64,000 bases of DNA from Sophora flavescens (GCA_030762895.1 CM061062.1:239940019-240004018), one strand, 5' to 3'; counted from the stretch's first letter, positions 22,093-33,825 are shown. Notes: generated from the letters alone by a model not told the origin. A program made the numbers and translations.

Positions 22093-24515
22093 ATGACAGC
22101 TTCAAATATTGATTGGAAGCCAAGGATTGGTATGGAATTTGATAATACTGAGGCAGCTTTTGAATTTTGGCGTGCATATAGTGTACATGTTGGCTTTGGA
22201 GTTAGAAAACGTTACTCGAACAAGAGAAAAAAAGACGGTATTATATCATCATGTAGGTTTACTTGTTGCAAGGAAGGAGTACGACAGAAAGACAAGAGAG
22301 ATGCTTCTGTTAAAAAATACAGGCCTGAGACTAGAACTGATTGCAAAGCAAATGTTTCACTTGTATTAAGGAATGGGAAGTTTGTCATCCATGAATTTAT
22401 AGAGGACCATAACCACCCTCTACAACCTCCAAAGACAGCACACATGCTTGCGTCCCACAGAAAGATAACTGAAGTCCAAGCATATGAGATTGATATGGCT
22501 GCAGACTCTGGGTTAAGGGAAAAGTTAACATTTCAACTTATGAGCACACATGCAGGACATAGAGCCAATCTTGGATATACACGGGTGGATGTAAGAAATT
22601 ACCTCATGGCAAGAAGGCAAAGAAGTATGGTGTATGGCGAGGCTGGATGTCTTTTGCAATATTTTCAGCGGCAATTATTAGAGAATCCGTCATTCTTTCA
22701 TGCATACCAGATGGATATGGAAGAACAAATCACAAATGTATTTTGGTGTGATGCAAAAATGGTGTTGGATTATGGGTATTTTGGTGACGTTGTCTCATTG
22801 GATACTACTTATTGTACCAACCGTGCTAATAGACCACTTGCTCTGTTTTCTGGTTTCAATCACTATAGGGGTTCAGTTATTTTTGGTGCAGCGTTATTGT
22901 ATGATGAAACAGTTGAATCATTTAAATGGTTGTTCGAGACATTCTTACAAGCACACAACAACAAAAAACCTCGTACTATCTTTACTGACCAAGATCGGGC
23001 AATGGCCAAGGCACTTGATGAAGTGATGCCTGAGACTCGCCATGGTTTATGCACCTAGCACTTGTCGCAGAATGGAATTAAACATCTTGGAAACTTGATG
23101 AAGGGCGGAAGTTATTTTTAAGAGATTTCAAGAAATGCATGTATGACTTTGACACTGTGACTGATTTTGAGACGGCTTGGACCAAGATGATCAACGAGTA
23201 TAATGTTCATGAAAATAACTGGATTAAATCAGTTTATGCTATAAAAGAAAAATGGGCTTCGTGTTACATGAAAGAAGCATTCACACTTGGGATGCGAAGC
23301 ACACAACTTAGTGAAAGCCTGAATTCTCACTTTAAGTCTTGTATGAGACCGAATGTGGATATTATCCAATTCTTCAAACACTTTGAACGGGTTGTTGAGG
23401 AGAAGAGAGGCAACGAGTTGACTTGTGAGTATGCATCCTTACATAAGCTTGCAATGTTAAGATATGAGTTGTCACCAATACTAATACAAATGGGAAAAGT
23501 GTACACACACACTGTATTTGATTTGTTCCAGAATGAGTTTAAGTTGTTCTTAGCTTCATGCATATCAGAGAGAAATGAGTCTCACTCTTTATGCCAATAT
23601 GTCATCAATATGGTCAACCATGAAGGATCCTGGAGAGTATCATATGATCGTGCTACAACCTCAATATCTTGTAGTTGTAGAAAGTTTGAGACATTTGGCA
23701 TACTTTGTTCACATGCACTGAAAGTGTTTGAAGCACATGATGTTAAGGTCATTCTCGAGAAGTATATTTTAAGAAGGTGGACTAGAGAAGCCCGTTGCGG
23801 CGTTGTGCAAGATGTGAATGGAAAGGATGTTGAAGGAGATCCAAAATTAGCTAGCACACGGAGATTTAGACAGCTTGTCTCTAAGTTCATTAGACTGGCA
23901 GCCGAGGTGTCGACCTGTGAAGAATACCACAAGCATGTAGATAACAATGTAGATGTCATGTGTAAGCAAATAATGGAACTTAAACACAAGCCGGAAACAA
24001 TGATAGTCCTAACAATGATAACCCCCCATCTGTGATTAATGATGTTATGCAACCGAAAGGATTCAAGCATAGACCTGGCATACAGAGACATAAGCGACAG
24101 AAGGGTTGGGTTGAGTGTCAAAATAGTAGGAGAAAAGGACCTCCACCAAGAGGACAACCACATGGTCAACCATCTCAGGTATATTCCTCAATGAGTATCA
24201 CTTGTACTAACTACTTGTACTATCATTTGTTTTAACTTTACATAGTTATTTTAGGATAAAGAATTAAGAAATCATCAGCCTTGTGAAGTATCTTGTTCGG
24301 CACCTCCAAGTTATGAGTCTACTCAAAGACAAGATGATCAATTTAGTTTCACGGCATTTTTGATGGTAATGTCATCTATCTATTTGAAAAAAGTGTTATC
24401 CTTACTTTTTTATAGTGAGATGTTGATTAGTTTGTGTTTTTATGTGTAGGCACCTCTTGATGAAACGAACACCACACCATTAGATATCATGTCTTCAATC
24501 CCTGATCTACATTGA
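22093..24515 (+). pseudogene. FAR1/MULE-type transposase gene
   Basis: ATG at 22093. A FAR1-type WRKY-GCM1 zinc-binding region spans about residues 15-115 (FEFWRAYSVHVGFGVRKRYS, CRFTCCKEG, HNHPLQPP). The MULE transposase core follows, with acidic residues in LDTTY (residue 237) and FTDQDRAM (299), then a SWIM finger (CSCRKF...LCSHAL near 23672-23718). In known proteins these bind the TIRs and cut DNA. A TAG at 23056 replaces the usual W in CTWHLSQ, a frameshift lies near 23118, and another lies in a C run near 24020. The C-terminus probably continues through introns with donor CAG/GTATAT at 24178, acceptor before 24255, donor at 24365, acceptor before 24450, and stop at 24513. Host FAR1/FHY3 genes are related, but the TIRs show this is the transposon copy. 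Confidence 0.9.
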
Positions 24516-24763
24516 AAGAATTGAAGCATTGAAGCATTGATCACATTAGATATCATTTTTTGGAACTTTATTTTTTGGTGTTGATATCTTGATGTATTTT
24601 TTGATGGTGATATCTTAGTCCATTTTTTGATATTGATATCATCACATATTACAACATTTTTGGTGTATTGATACAATTGAAGTTGTTACTCATTATATCA
24701 TCACATATTATAGTATTGATATCATCACATACTTATTTTGCAGTTAGATATCTTTGTTATAGT

Positions 24764-25238
24764 CAACATGGGCAGCTTGCAAGAAGTAATAGATAAGTCA
24801 CAGTGGAGATTCGCCCTGCGAACCTTGGCTCGCATCGCGAGTATGGAAACTGAAGCTGCGCCGCCCAGCCGCCGGTGATGGAGCGCCAATGGCCCGGTGA
24901 TGGAGCGCCAGCCAGCGGTGATGGAGCGCCCAACGCTGGTGAAGGGGCTCCCAGCGCAGGAAGGGGCACCCAGCGCCAATGAGTTAGAAGCATCAGACAG
25001 AGAGCATTGTTTTGGGCGCCCAGCGCAGGCCAGGGGCTTCCCGTTATGCCGCTACGGCCTCTGTTGGGAAGAGGGGGGTTACGGGTGTGTTTAAGCGTTT
25101 TTCATCTTTGTTTTTTAAAAAAATAAAATAAAAAATTAAGCCACGTGTCAATTTCTGAGCCGTCGGATTGATCCGACGGCTAATAAGGCTTCAAAGTCAC
25201 CTGACGTTGCGCGCCACAACGTCAGGGAATTCGCTCCC
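24764..25238. repeat. MULE right terminal inverted repeat
   Basis: About 475 bp, so roughly 70 bp longer than the left TIR. The difference lies in the number of tandem GGTGATGGAGCGCC-type units (24870-24980). The outer 200 bp match the left TIR closely, including both hairpins and the terminal GAATTCGCTCCC. Confidence 0.92.
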
Positions 25239-25501
25239 GACAATTACCGACAGCCTTTTGCACCTAGGTAAAGAGTCGTAGGTAGTAAGCACTATTCTTG
25301 TAGTTAAATAAATCAAAACGTTAAGAGAAATATTGATTGTAATAGATAGTAATAAAGGAGACATTTAAGGCATTTAAAAATTAATCATTTTGAAATTATT
25401 TAAAATAATGTCCCACATTAATTGTTATTACTTTTCTACCACTTTAGGTGTATTCTTATATTTCAAATCTTAAAACAAAGTATTATATATAGGGGTGTAG
25501 T
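25239..25501 (-). mobile_element. CACTA-like fragment, copy 1, right part with shared flank
   Basis: Continues the segment interrupted by the MULE. TATTCTTGTAGT at 25293-25304 looks like a CACTA end (CACTACAAGAATA in reverse) with its last base changed. A further 200 bp of AT-rich flank up to 25501 is also shared with 37703-37895, so the duplicated unit is larger than the CACTA end itself. Confidence 0.65.
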
Positions 25502-26807
25502 ATGTGGATTTTATAATTAAAAAAAGGAGATAAATTTGAAACATTTTTTAATAGAGGTCAACCATTCAACATGCAATCATGCATAGGATACTGGGAAAAA
25601 AAAGGGTTATTTTCAACATCTTTTTAGCTATTGGGCTTTTGTTATACCCTCTTTGTTTCGGTATATCTTTTTGCCTTTTGCAGTGTAGGAAGCCCTGGGA
25701 CATGTTAAAACGGGTTTCTTTCTCGGTTCACTTTTTCTTTTCTTTCTTTTCTTTTTTTTGAAATGATCTTGTTCAGTTTTTCATTCACTTTAATTGAGAA
25801 ATGTTTTTTGAACACCCATTTGAGACACCTTCAACGACACCTTGGTTAATCATATACAAATATTAGGTTAATTCAGTTTATTATATGGTTAATCACGCGT
25901 AAATATTTGGTTAATTCATGATGACTCATTAATCATATAAATAACTGAATTAACCAGATATTTACATGTGATTAACCAGATATTTACATGATTAGAGAAA
26001 ATAAGTTTCAGATGACCCATTAACCATATAATGAACTGAATTAACCAAATATTTATACATAATTAATCAAGATATCCCCAATGTCACATCCGGACGTGCA
26101 AATAAAGCAGCTGCTTTAATTTTGGACCCGTCTGTTTTTTCGTTCACAGCTTCAAATGTAACTGCAACTTCATTATCACTGAAACATAACAAAAGAGAAG
26201 TGAATTGGTTTCTCTTCAAGCTCTTAGCTAATGCCTTTTCAACTTTTAATTATCTCCGTGCAAAAACTGAAAGCGGAGAAAATGAGAGTTTATATATAAT
26301 GCAAACAAAATAAATGTAAATACATAAAAATAAATAAAAAACTTTTATTGAAAATTGAAGTAACATTTTTTGAAAAATAAATAAAAAAGTAAGGTTTTTT
26401 TTTTTTGAAAATTGAAAAAATAAGGAACATTAAAGCTTTGTCTTTTTTTCAATAAAAAATGTACGCATAACATAAGTGCCCATTAAGTAGCATTTTTTTA
26501 TTGAAAAGATAAGTAGCATTAAAGTTTTGGCTTTTTTTCAATAAAAAAATATTGATTGATAGCTCCGGTCTCAAGACAGCCACGCGGATTTCTATAAAGT
26601 TTTGGCATTTCAAATTAAAAGCTTTTCAAATAAAGCTTTGCTATGTTTAACTTTCAAATTTTCCATATTAAAGAATTGAACAAACTTGTATCAAAAAAAA
26701 AAAATTATTGAACAAACTCGCTGATTACCAATAAAGCATGCTACGAGCTATCGAATTCAGTAAATGAGTATGTTGCACTGATTTTGAATGCTGCAATGTA
26801 TAAGTCG
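25502..26807. other. AT-rich sequence without a recognisable gene
   Basis: Many homopolymer and AT runs. A direct repeat of about 60 bp built on TTAAAG-TTTTGGCTTTTTTTCAATAAAAAA occurs near 26430 and 26520. A foldback element is listed separately. No coding frame has domain-like content. The sequence up to 26812 and from 37007 on was continuous before LTR F inserted. Confidence 0.6.
25842..26073. repeat. Foldback (MITE-like) inverted repeat
   Basis: Two arms of about 100 bp are imperfect reverse complements: GGTTAATTCAGTTTATTATA near 25867 pairs with the block ending CTGAATTAACC near 26046. The motif GGTTAAT recurs every 20-25 bp. I found no clear target duplication. Confidence 0.65.
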
Positions 26808-26812
26808 ACTCA
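26808..26812. repeat. Target duplication of solo LTR F, left copy
   Basis: ACTCA just before TGTAACACCC. The same 5 bp follow the LTR at 37002-37006. Confidence 0.9.
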
Positions 26813-27142
26813 TGTAACACCCACTTGGTGATAAATGCTTAACTCATTACGAAATTTAAATTAAAAAAATAGAAATGTTAGTTGTTTTTGAAAAATAATT
26901 TATATAAGTATTTAAATATCATAAAAAATGGGTATAAAATTTTTCACGTGGTTGCAATAAAATTAAAACATATTTTAAAGCAATAACATTGTAACACCTC
27001 CATTGGTATTACATGACTTTCTATTCTGTCACGTAAAATAAAAGTGTATTCTTATTCGTTACTTTCTGAAAAACACCTATGATCTTGGTTATGTTTGAAA
27101 TCGTGTACATAAAATTCTTTCCACAAAGCTACAGCATAACCT

Positions 27143-27147
<5 letters not shown>

Positions 27148-27177
<30 letters not shown>
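27148..27177. repeat. (TA)n microsatellite
   Basis: About 15 TA units inside LTR C. Confidence 0.9.
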
Positions 27178-27180
<3 letters not shown>

Positions 27181-27430
27181 ACATATGTATAGCTATACAT
27201 CATTGCATGAACACATCAACCATGACAAAACCCTTATAACCAGGGGTTATCGTTTTATGAGTCCTAACAGTTAGTAAATAAAAGGCATACAGAAATATGA
27301 TATACAAAACTAGAGTTCGGTAGAGAAGACCACTAATACAAAAACTTTTTTTCTTGACAGTCGAAATATACAAACCCTGTGAGGTTAGCACTACCCAAAA
27401 ATAAAACTATCAACTGACTAATCTGGTCAT

Positions 27431-27910
27431 CTAGAGGTGTCCATTAGGGAGACCTCCGTGGTCATCCCTAGGGTCCGACGGGTCAGGTGACACAGCTCCC
27501 ACAGCCTCAGCCTCTACTGGCTCTATCTCCTCATCAAGAGGATGGTACTCAGGTACCTCACCCTCAGGCTCCTCTAGATCCTCCTCAACGGGGTCAGCCT
27601 CAGGAAGCTCATCGACAACCATGATGTCCTCGTCATCCTCCTCCCCTCCATAGATGATGATAGGAGCAGGTGGTGGTGACGCGGGTGCTCCTCCAGGTGC
27701 AGCCTACTGTGGTGGTGGCTGATGGTATGTGTTACCCGACTCGACCAGGTGACGCAGAAACATCCAGATAGGAGGTAGTGGAACCTCCACGGTCTTCACC
27801 CTTTGAGTACACGATTTGATACCCTCCTCTATACCCTCGTCGGCGTCATCTCGAAACTCAAAACTGTGGGCCAGAAAGCCCGAGTGGATCATATGATGCA
27901 GGGGGTCCAT
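27431..27910 (-). pseudogene. LTR-internal acidic/proline-rich ORF of LTR C (one in-frame stop)
   Basis: Reads from ATG at 27910 to TAG at 27431, 160 codons in one frame with a single TAG at 27706-27704. Start MDPLHHMIHSGFLAHSFEF, then VKTVEVPLPPIWMFLRHLVE and GNTYHQPPP, a strongly acidic middle (EEDDEDIMVVDELPEADPVE), and the end DPRDDHGGLPNGHL. LTR D encodes a clear homologue at 44496-45029 with the same blocks. The ATG is preceded by TTCTTTTTCATATGTCTAG, a good 3' splice acceptor. There is no signal peptide, membrane segment or known domain. Whether it is ever translated is unknown. Confidence 0.5.
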
Positions 27911-28798
27911 CTAGACATATGAAAAAGAAAACACAACATAGACCAAAACCAAAGAAAATAAAGCAAAGGTAAGTTACCAATATATGAGTATAAACATAGC
28001 AATCATATACTCAATATCATGAACACAAAATCATATAACATAACTTTAACAATGCATAGAATGACAATTTTAATTATCTAAAACAAATATAAATGAAAAT
28101 GTATTTTATCATTTATGTTTTCACACTTCAATATCCACTTTCTAGAATTTCAATATCAGGAGATCCTAACTTCCCTTCGTCGAGCATGATAGGCCGCGAT
28201 AATGCCTATAACACAATTGTTTCACGTTGTGAGTCGACCTCTTATTTCACGTCCAATCTCCAACTGTTCTAGGGAATCGCGTTCCGCACCTAAATAATAT
28301 TTGGATAGTTCTTGATTGAGTACATTCGTGCAGGGTAACCGATTTCCACGACAAGAGGTTGCAAAGTCCCAAGCATTTCGTTGAGTTCGAGCCCGAATGT
28401 CCCAAAAGACCCAAAGACTCAAGAATATGCCTTTGGTCCGTAACTATCAAATTTGTCAGTTCACCATGTGTGAAACTGTAGCTCAAAAAATCGCAATTGA
28501 CACGTCTGCGTAAATCTCATTTCTCATATTATTTAGTCTTTTAAAATTCTCTTCCTCAATTGAACACTAGTTCGACGTCTCGGAAAACTAGGTCCTCCGT
28601 GGTAGGAATGCTAGTCCGGCTTCCCAGAAATCAGAGTCTAGTCCGAATCTTAGCACGGAAGTCTAGCTCCTTTCCATTTTCCTCCCCACTTTCCAAGGAA
28701 AGCCAACACTTCTTTACAACTTTTTTGTGTTTGTATAATTTTTAATAAAATAAGTTTTCCATTCATAATCCATGACTAATGTCATGCTACAACCGGTC

Positions 28799-28803
28799 TC
28801 GTT
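28799..28803. repeat. Target duplication of solo LTR G, left copy
   Basis: TCGTT before TGTAACACCC. The same 5 bp follow the LTR at 32520-32524. Confidence 0.93.
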
Positions 28804-31800
28804 TGTAACACCCCGATTTTCACTGCTTTGTAATATCGGTAATAAATATATAAATATATATTTTTATCCGAGACTTATAAAATGATTTTGGATAAACCAA
28901 TGTCATTTCCTTGTTATACTTATTTTCATAAGGTTACGGGGAAGTTTTTGGTTGAAAATTCAGACGGAAACCGGTCTGCGTTTTCTGTGTTTTCACTGAC
29001 AGTAAAAGTTTACTGCTCAGAAGACCTAATTTTAATTCGTGAACGAGATGAAAAATATTTTTATCGTATTTACTACGATACTGGAAGTTTTGAAAATTTT
29101 GGTAAAAAAATTAAAATATTATATTTGTTGCGAGCGTATACGTCGAGATACATCTAGGAAGAGCTTGCGCCAGATGAACTAAGGAGTCGGAAACGTAGCT
29201 GAGATGATGGATTTGACCGACTTGACGAGCATTTATGACGAGCTTATCCGAGCCATAATGGCGCATTTACGACAAAGTGAATTTTTGCTATGAAATGACC
29301 ATTTTGCCCTGTCTTTTTATGACAATTACAAGCAAATGCCATTGGAAAATTTGACCAAACCTATCCAAAACCCACGGCTCACTCTTGAATTCTTCATTAA
29401 GTATATTGCCTTCTTCATTAAGTATCTCTTCATCTTTCATTTCTATGTTTTTCTTCTTGAAAACCTAAGCTTTGCCATAAGAACTCCAAAGTGTTCATAA
29501 TTCGTCAGATTCTGCCTAGCAATTCTGACCATTTTATATTCTTAATATAGAAAAACTTTCAACATGAAAGTTGTTCATCTTTCTCTCTTCTTTCCAACGA
29601 CATAAAGATCATACAAAATGGACTAGTATGTTGAGAGATATGCCCAAATTACTAAAACTGTTCTAAATCCTCATCATGTTCATCTTTCTCTTTAAGTTTC
29701 TTAAGAACACCATAAGAAAACTTTGAAGAACATCATCCAAATCTTGCTTTCCTTGGATCATAAAGAGGTAACAACCTCTTCTCTTTTCATTTAAATCCTT
29801 TCTCTTCACAACTTTTGTAGATTCATGGCTTAGATCAACATGTTCTTCATTTACTTCAAAGTTCATGGAACTAGATTCAAAAATTCATAACTAATTCTAG
29901 AAAAATTCTTTTGACATGAAACCAATTGCTATGATCTTATAATAATCTCTATTTTCATCATCTAGAAGTATAAGATCATGAGAAATTTCTTTCCATACTT
30001 TCTGGTCATGGCCGAACCTAGGTCAAATTTGTGTTCTTAGGTTTTGTTTCATTTTCATGTCTTGATTCATGATTATATCTTGATAGTTCTTGTAATTAAG
30101 TATATATAAGATCAACAATCAAACCCTAACCTATTTGTTTCATTAAGGCCGAAACCCTAGCTATGAATATTTGATGGATTTTTGATTCAAATGTTGTCTA
30201 GTAACACTTTAATCCAACTCTAGGTTTTGTATGTTGATTAAATCCAAGAGTTTAGAAATTTTAGAGATTTCTAACCCCAAACTCAGCCCTTGGCCGAAAC
30301 CCTAGTTCTTGGAACTAGATGAGTTTTGGTTCATGTCCTTGGTTCATAATCTTGGTTTAAGTGCTTAATCATGTTTAAGTTACTTATGGATCATAAATCC
30401 CTAAGTTAACAAAATTTTAACTTTCCTAACCTAGAAAAGTTGTTGAGGCCGAACCTTAACCTCCATGAGTCAAGTATGTTTTTGTTTGATTTGATTTATT
30501 TTGGTTGCAATTCGTTATGAAGGAATCGATCGGGTTGGTTTGACCTAAAGCCGACGGAGGAAGCCGGATAAAATCGGGAGATTATTTGAAACCGTTAGTT
30601 CGAGTCTTCAAGAGGTAAGGGGAGCTTACCTGAGGGATTTTTCTCAATAACTATTTGCTTTTAGTGTGGTTTATATGATTTATATGCGGTTGTTGTAAAT
30701 TGTCTTTGTGGTTTACGTTGTGTTGTTTATCTGTGTATCGGTGTTTGATCTGCTTTTAATTTATTTAATTATCTGCAGTTGTATATTATATTGCTATGAT
30801 GCATGATCTGCCTGGGGATATAATCTTGATAATTGTTGTTGAATGTTATTTGTGAGTGTTGTTTGAGAAGCCTGACATTGGTCAGTGCACAACCGATTAA
30901 TCAGATAAAAGCTTTAATAAGCTGTGTAAATTGTATTTAATGTTTTATGGGAAATATTATTTTGGAAAAATAATGAGTTTTGTGAAATATTATTATTTTA
31001 ATGATTTTTTAGTGTAAGAGTAATTTATGAGTCACAATGAGAGCGAAACCGTGAAAATATTTTTGCACTGCTAATTTTTACGTAAGAAATTCCGGAATAT
31101 TATAAAATATTCTTTTATGAAATTAATTGGTGAAAATAAGTTAATCATGATTTTAGAAAATTAATTAAGTGGAAAAAGTTAAGTTTTGGATTAAAAAGCC
31201 TTAAAAATAATATTTGACGGCAAATTTGGAAAAGTGTAGACGGCAAGTATTTTTGAAACAGCAGTGCATATTTTGAGGAGAATAAACCTCAAGTGACTCA
31301 TTGGTTTGTGAAAAACTAAGTTTTATGATTGAAGGATTTTATAATGAATTTCTACCTTGGAAAAAGAATTTCTGAAAGTTAAAAGTTGATTCAACCGTGT
31401 TGAAAGTACAGTTGGACTTAGTAACCGAGACGTCGGGGTACTAAGGTTCTGTGTTGTGATGGACTCGAGGTCATTTGGACTTGAGGGCCTATACCGTATA
31501 CGTGAGGTATACCGTATTGAAACATTTAAGATGTTTTCTACTACCACGAACCTAAGACTGATTGCAAGGTCGAGAGGTGTCGTGATCGAGCACTCGGACT
31601 GTGAGGTCCTGTGTTGTAATAAAAGTTTTAAGGGTGCTTTAAAACTATGTGGGTCGTAATCCATTTTGAGCTTTGACAAAGAAAGATTGAACACAAAGAA
31701 AAGAATGAAACAAAAGTGTTTTGCATGCATTGGCAGACGTGCCTGTGTTCTGGCCGCGTGCCTGTATTCTGGCTGTGGGCCTATGTTCTGGCTGCATGCC

Positions 31801-32519
31801 TGTGTTCTGGCTGCGTGCCTGTATTCTGGCTGTGTGCCTGTATTCATGCATAGTTCCTGTATTCTGGCTGCGGGCCTGTATTCTTCTGGCTGTGGGCCTG
31901 TATTCATGCATAGTTCCTGTGTTCTAGCTGCGGGCCTGTATTCTGGCTGTGGGCCTGTATTCATGCATAGTTTTCCAATGTTGATGTTTGGGGTGTGAAA
32001 CCCACTGATAAACTGTATACTATAATTGAAATGTTTATGTATATGTGTATGTGTCTTCTTTTGTGCGAGCATTTAGTTATTTTGTTAAATCCATATATTG
32101 GTGTCTCACCCTTACAACACATATCAGAGACGTACAAGGGGTAGGATTTCTACAAGAAGGAGAAGGCTGTCTAGTTCAAGGCATGCTGTGTTGCTCCAGT
32201 TGGCGGTAGTGTCTGTTAGTTACGACCAGCTTAGGTCCTATTTTGATATATGGTGTTTAGGAGAATAAATCAGATAATGATCTAGGTGTGAAGACATATG
32301 AGGCAGTATAGTTGTATGACTTTTATACATTATGTATTTAAGTGTGATTTGATTATGTTGTTGTGGTTGTGAGGTTAAAAGAAAGAAAGAAAAAAAAATT
32401 ATCACCATATTTTGAAAAGATGAACGTTGAGAAAACATTATTTTCCGAAAGTAACCAACAAATTAAGTTTTATTTCCGCAAACGGGTAACCATGTGATGA
32501 CATGGGTTAGGGTGTCACA
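28804..32519 (+). mobile_element. Solo LTR G, nested in C
   Basis: Its 3716 bp run from TGTAACACCCCG to GGGTGTCACA with a perfect TCGTT duplication on both sides. It is a relative of A's LTR: both share GAAAATTCAGACG-AAACCGG near 28958 and CGCAAACGGGTAACCATGTG near 32478. There is no primer site or coding sequence, so it is a solo LTR. It has the dyad AGGTAAGGGGAGCTTACCT at 30613-30631 and a 20-bp minisatellite at 31738-31972. Confidence 0.93.
31738..31972 (+). repeat. 20-bp minisatellite in LTR G
   Basis: About 11 units of GCCTGTATTCTGGCTGYG with variants, some fused to TATTCATGCATAGTTCC to form a higher-order repeat. The array begins directly at GGCAGACGTGCC, a landmark kept in the other LTRs. 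Long reading frames on both strands here are repeat translations. Confidence 0.92.
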
Positions 32520-32524
32520 TCGTT

Positions 32525-33825
32525 CAACAATATCAAACATATATATAAATCACAATCAAACAATATTAATCCATAATACTAAAATTCATCATAAGCAGTT
32601 CATATACTAAGTATATAATTACTAGGAACTCCTCATGCAAACTCCCTTTACCTCACAACAATTGAGTTTTCTTGCCTCAGAAGAAATCAAGCAAGCTTCA
32701 GTTTCCTTTAGTTCCGCCATAGTAACCAACTACTCAGAGATTCCTTCACAAATTAATAGAGTACAAGCTAAAATTTGAAGAAATCCTATTAATTCTCCTA
32801 GGGGTGATTTTCGGTCATTACTAAGAAAATGAGCTAGGGAATTTTGTTGAACTTAAGCTCTTAGAGCTTGATCATATAGGTCCTAGGGAGTTTAAATCAA
32901 GTGTTAGAATTGGAAAAATGAAACAAAAACACCAAACCCTCCCTTCTACACAGTTTCGGCCTCCATAGGGTAAGGGTTTGGGTTCTTTTTTTTTTTTTCC
33001 TTCCAACAACAAACACAACACACTACTAGGAAGCTCATGAAGATGATGATATGACTTTCACTCTCTAAGCTTTGATCATACAACAAAGGATGGTTCAATT
33101 TCATGCAAGGAAGAAATGGGTTTCAACCACAAGAGCATAAAAATGGGTATGATAAATGAAAGGAGGAAGAGAAGATTAAGATGGTGAGGTTGTGAAGGTT
33201 GAAGATGATGTGATGATGGAAGCTTGGGGGGAGGGGTGGGAGGGGGCGGTTTTGGGTAGATATAGGGAGGGATATTTTGTAGTTTAAGGATTGTTTGGTT
33301 AATTAGGAGAAATTAATGGGTTTTAAGCAATATAATAATATAATTGAAAGTGTAATCATAGATTAAAAGTTATGATGTGACTAATTTTCATGAGTCCCAT
33401 CAATCACTTTTATCATCTCTGCTCCACATTATCTCTGCACCACATCCTGTTCTGTTATTTACCAGTCTCAAATTTCCTCTGCACGCCTTCATTAAATATT
33501 TCGCCTGAATAAAATATAATATTATATTTTCGAGTGAAAATTTTGAGATGACTCCTATCACTTAAGACAAGGGTAAGAGTCATTGATTTTTTGTTTACAA
33601 GTAAAGTTTAGGTTTTCTGATCAGTAAATTCTTACTGACAGTGACAACACAGACCGGGTTTCGTTTGAGTTTCAAACTTGAAATTTAACTGGAACTCCAT
33701 TCTATTTGATAGAATTCAGAAATGATTTTGTTTTAGCCAAAATCATTTTCTAGCTTTCAGATAAAATATCCACATTTAAATATATCAACAGATATAAGAA
33801 AGCAATGAAAAATCGGGGTGTTACA
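32525..33825 (-). other. 5' (U3) part of LTR C right of G
   Basis: The right-hand part of LTR C, reading leftward from TGTAACACCCCG at 33825. It includes a pyrimidine-rich promoter-like stretch with CCCTATATCTACCC near 33252-33268 and a GGTAAAG donor-like site at 32652. There is no coding sequence in this stretch. Confidence 0.6.

Larger units (their letters stand above)
21529..25238 (+). mobile_element. Mutator-like element (MULE), complete
   Basis: Its 3710 bp are bounded by long inverted repeats (21529-21934 and 24764-25238) that start GGGAGCGAATTC, with a perfect 9-bp duplication GACAATTAC on each side. Inside is one broken FAR1-type transposase gene. A related copy of the target at 37639-37647 has no insertion and only one GACAATTAC, which confirms the ends. 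The long TIR, 9-bp duplication and transposase type are the three standard marks of MULEs. Confidence 0.95.
26990..33825 (-). mobile_element. Solo LTR C, nested in F
   Basis: Begins TGTAACACCTCC at 26990 and ends GGGGTGTTACA at 33825 (minus strand), about 3.1 kb after removing G. The flanking 5-mers are AACAT (26985-26989) and AATGC (33826-33830), which differ by three transitions. They could come from a common AACGC, but this is not proven. It carries the best-preserved long LTR ORF (27431-27910). Confidence 0.78.

Noticed and set aside
24897..25094. Plus-strand frame in the MULE right TIR, with a partner in the left TIR
   Set aside because: It is kept in both TIRs only because they are copies of each other, it includes tandem repeat units and has no domain. 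Mentioned in findings but not called a gene.
26122..26313. 63-residue frame that might be a host exon
   Set aside because: There are no splice signals in a consistent arrangement, no recognisable domain, and the surroundings are AT-rich repeats.
31323..32072. 249-residue minus-strand frame with repeated NTGPQPEYR-like units
   Set aside because: A 20-bp array in LTR G produces it. It overlaps antisense to the LTR and no start context or homologue supports it.
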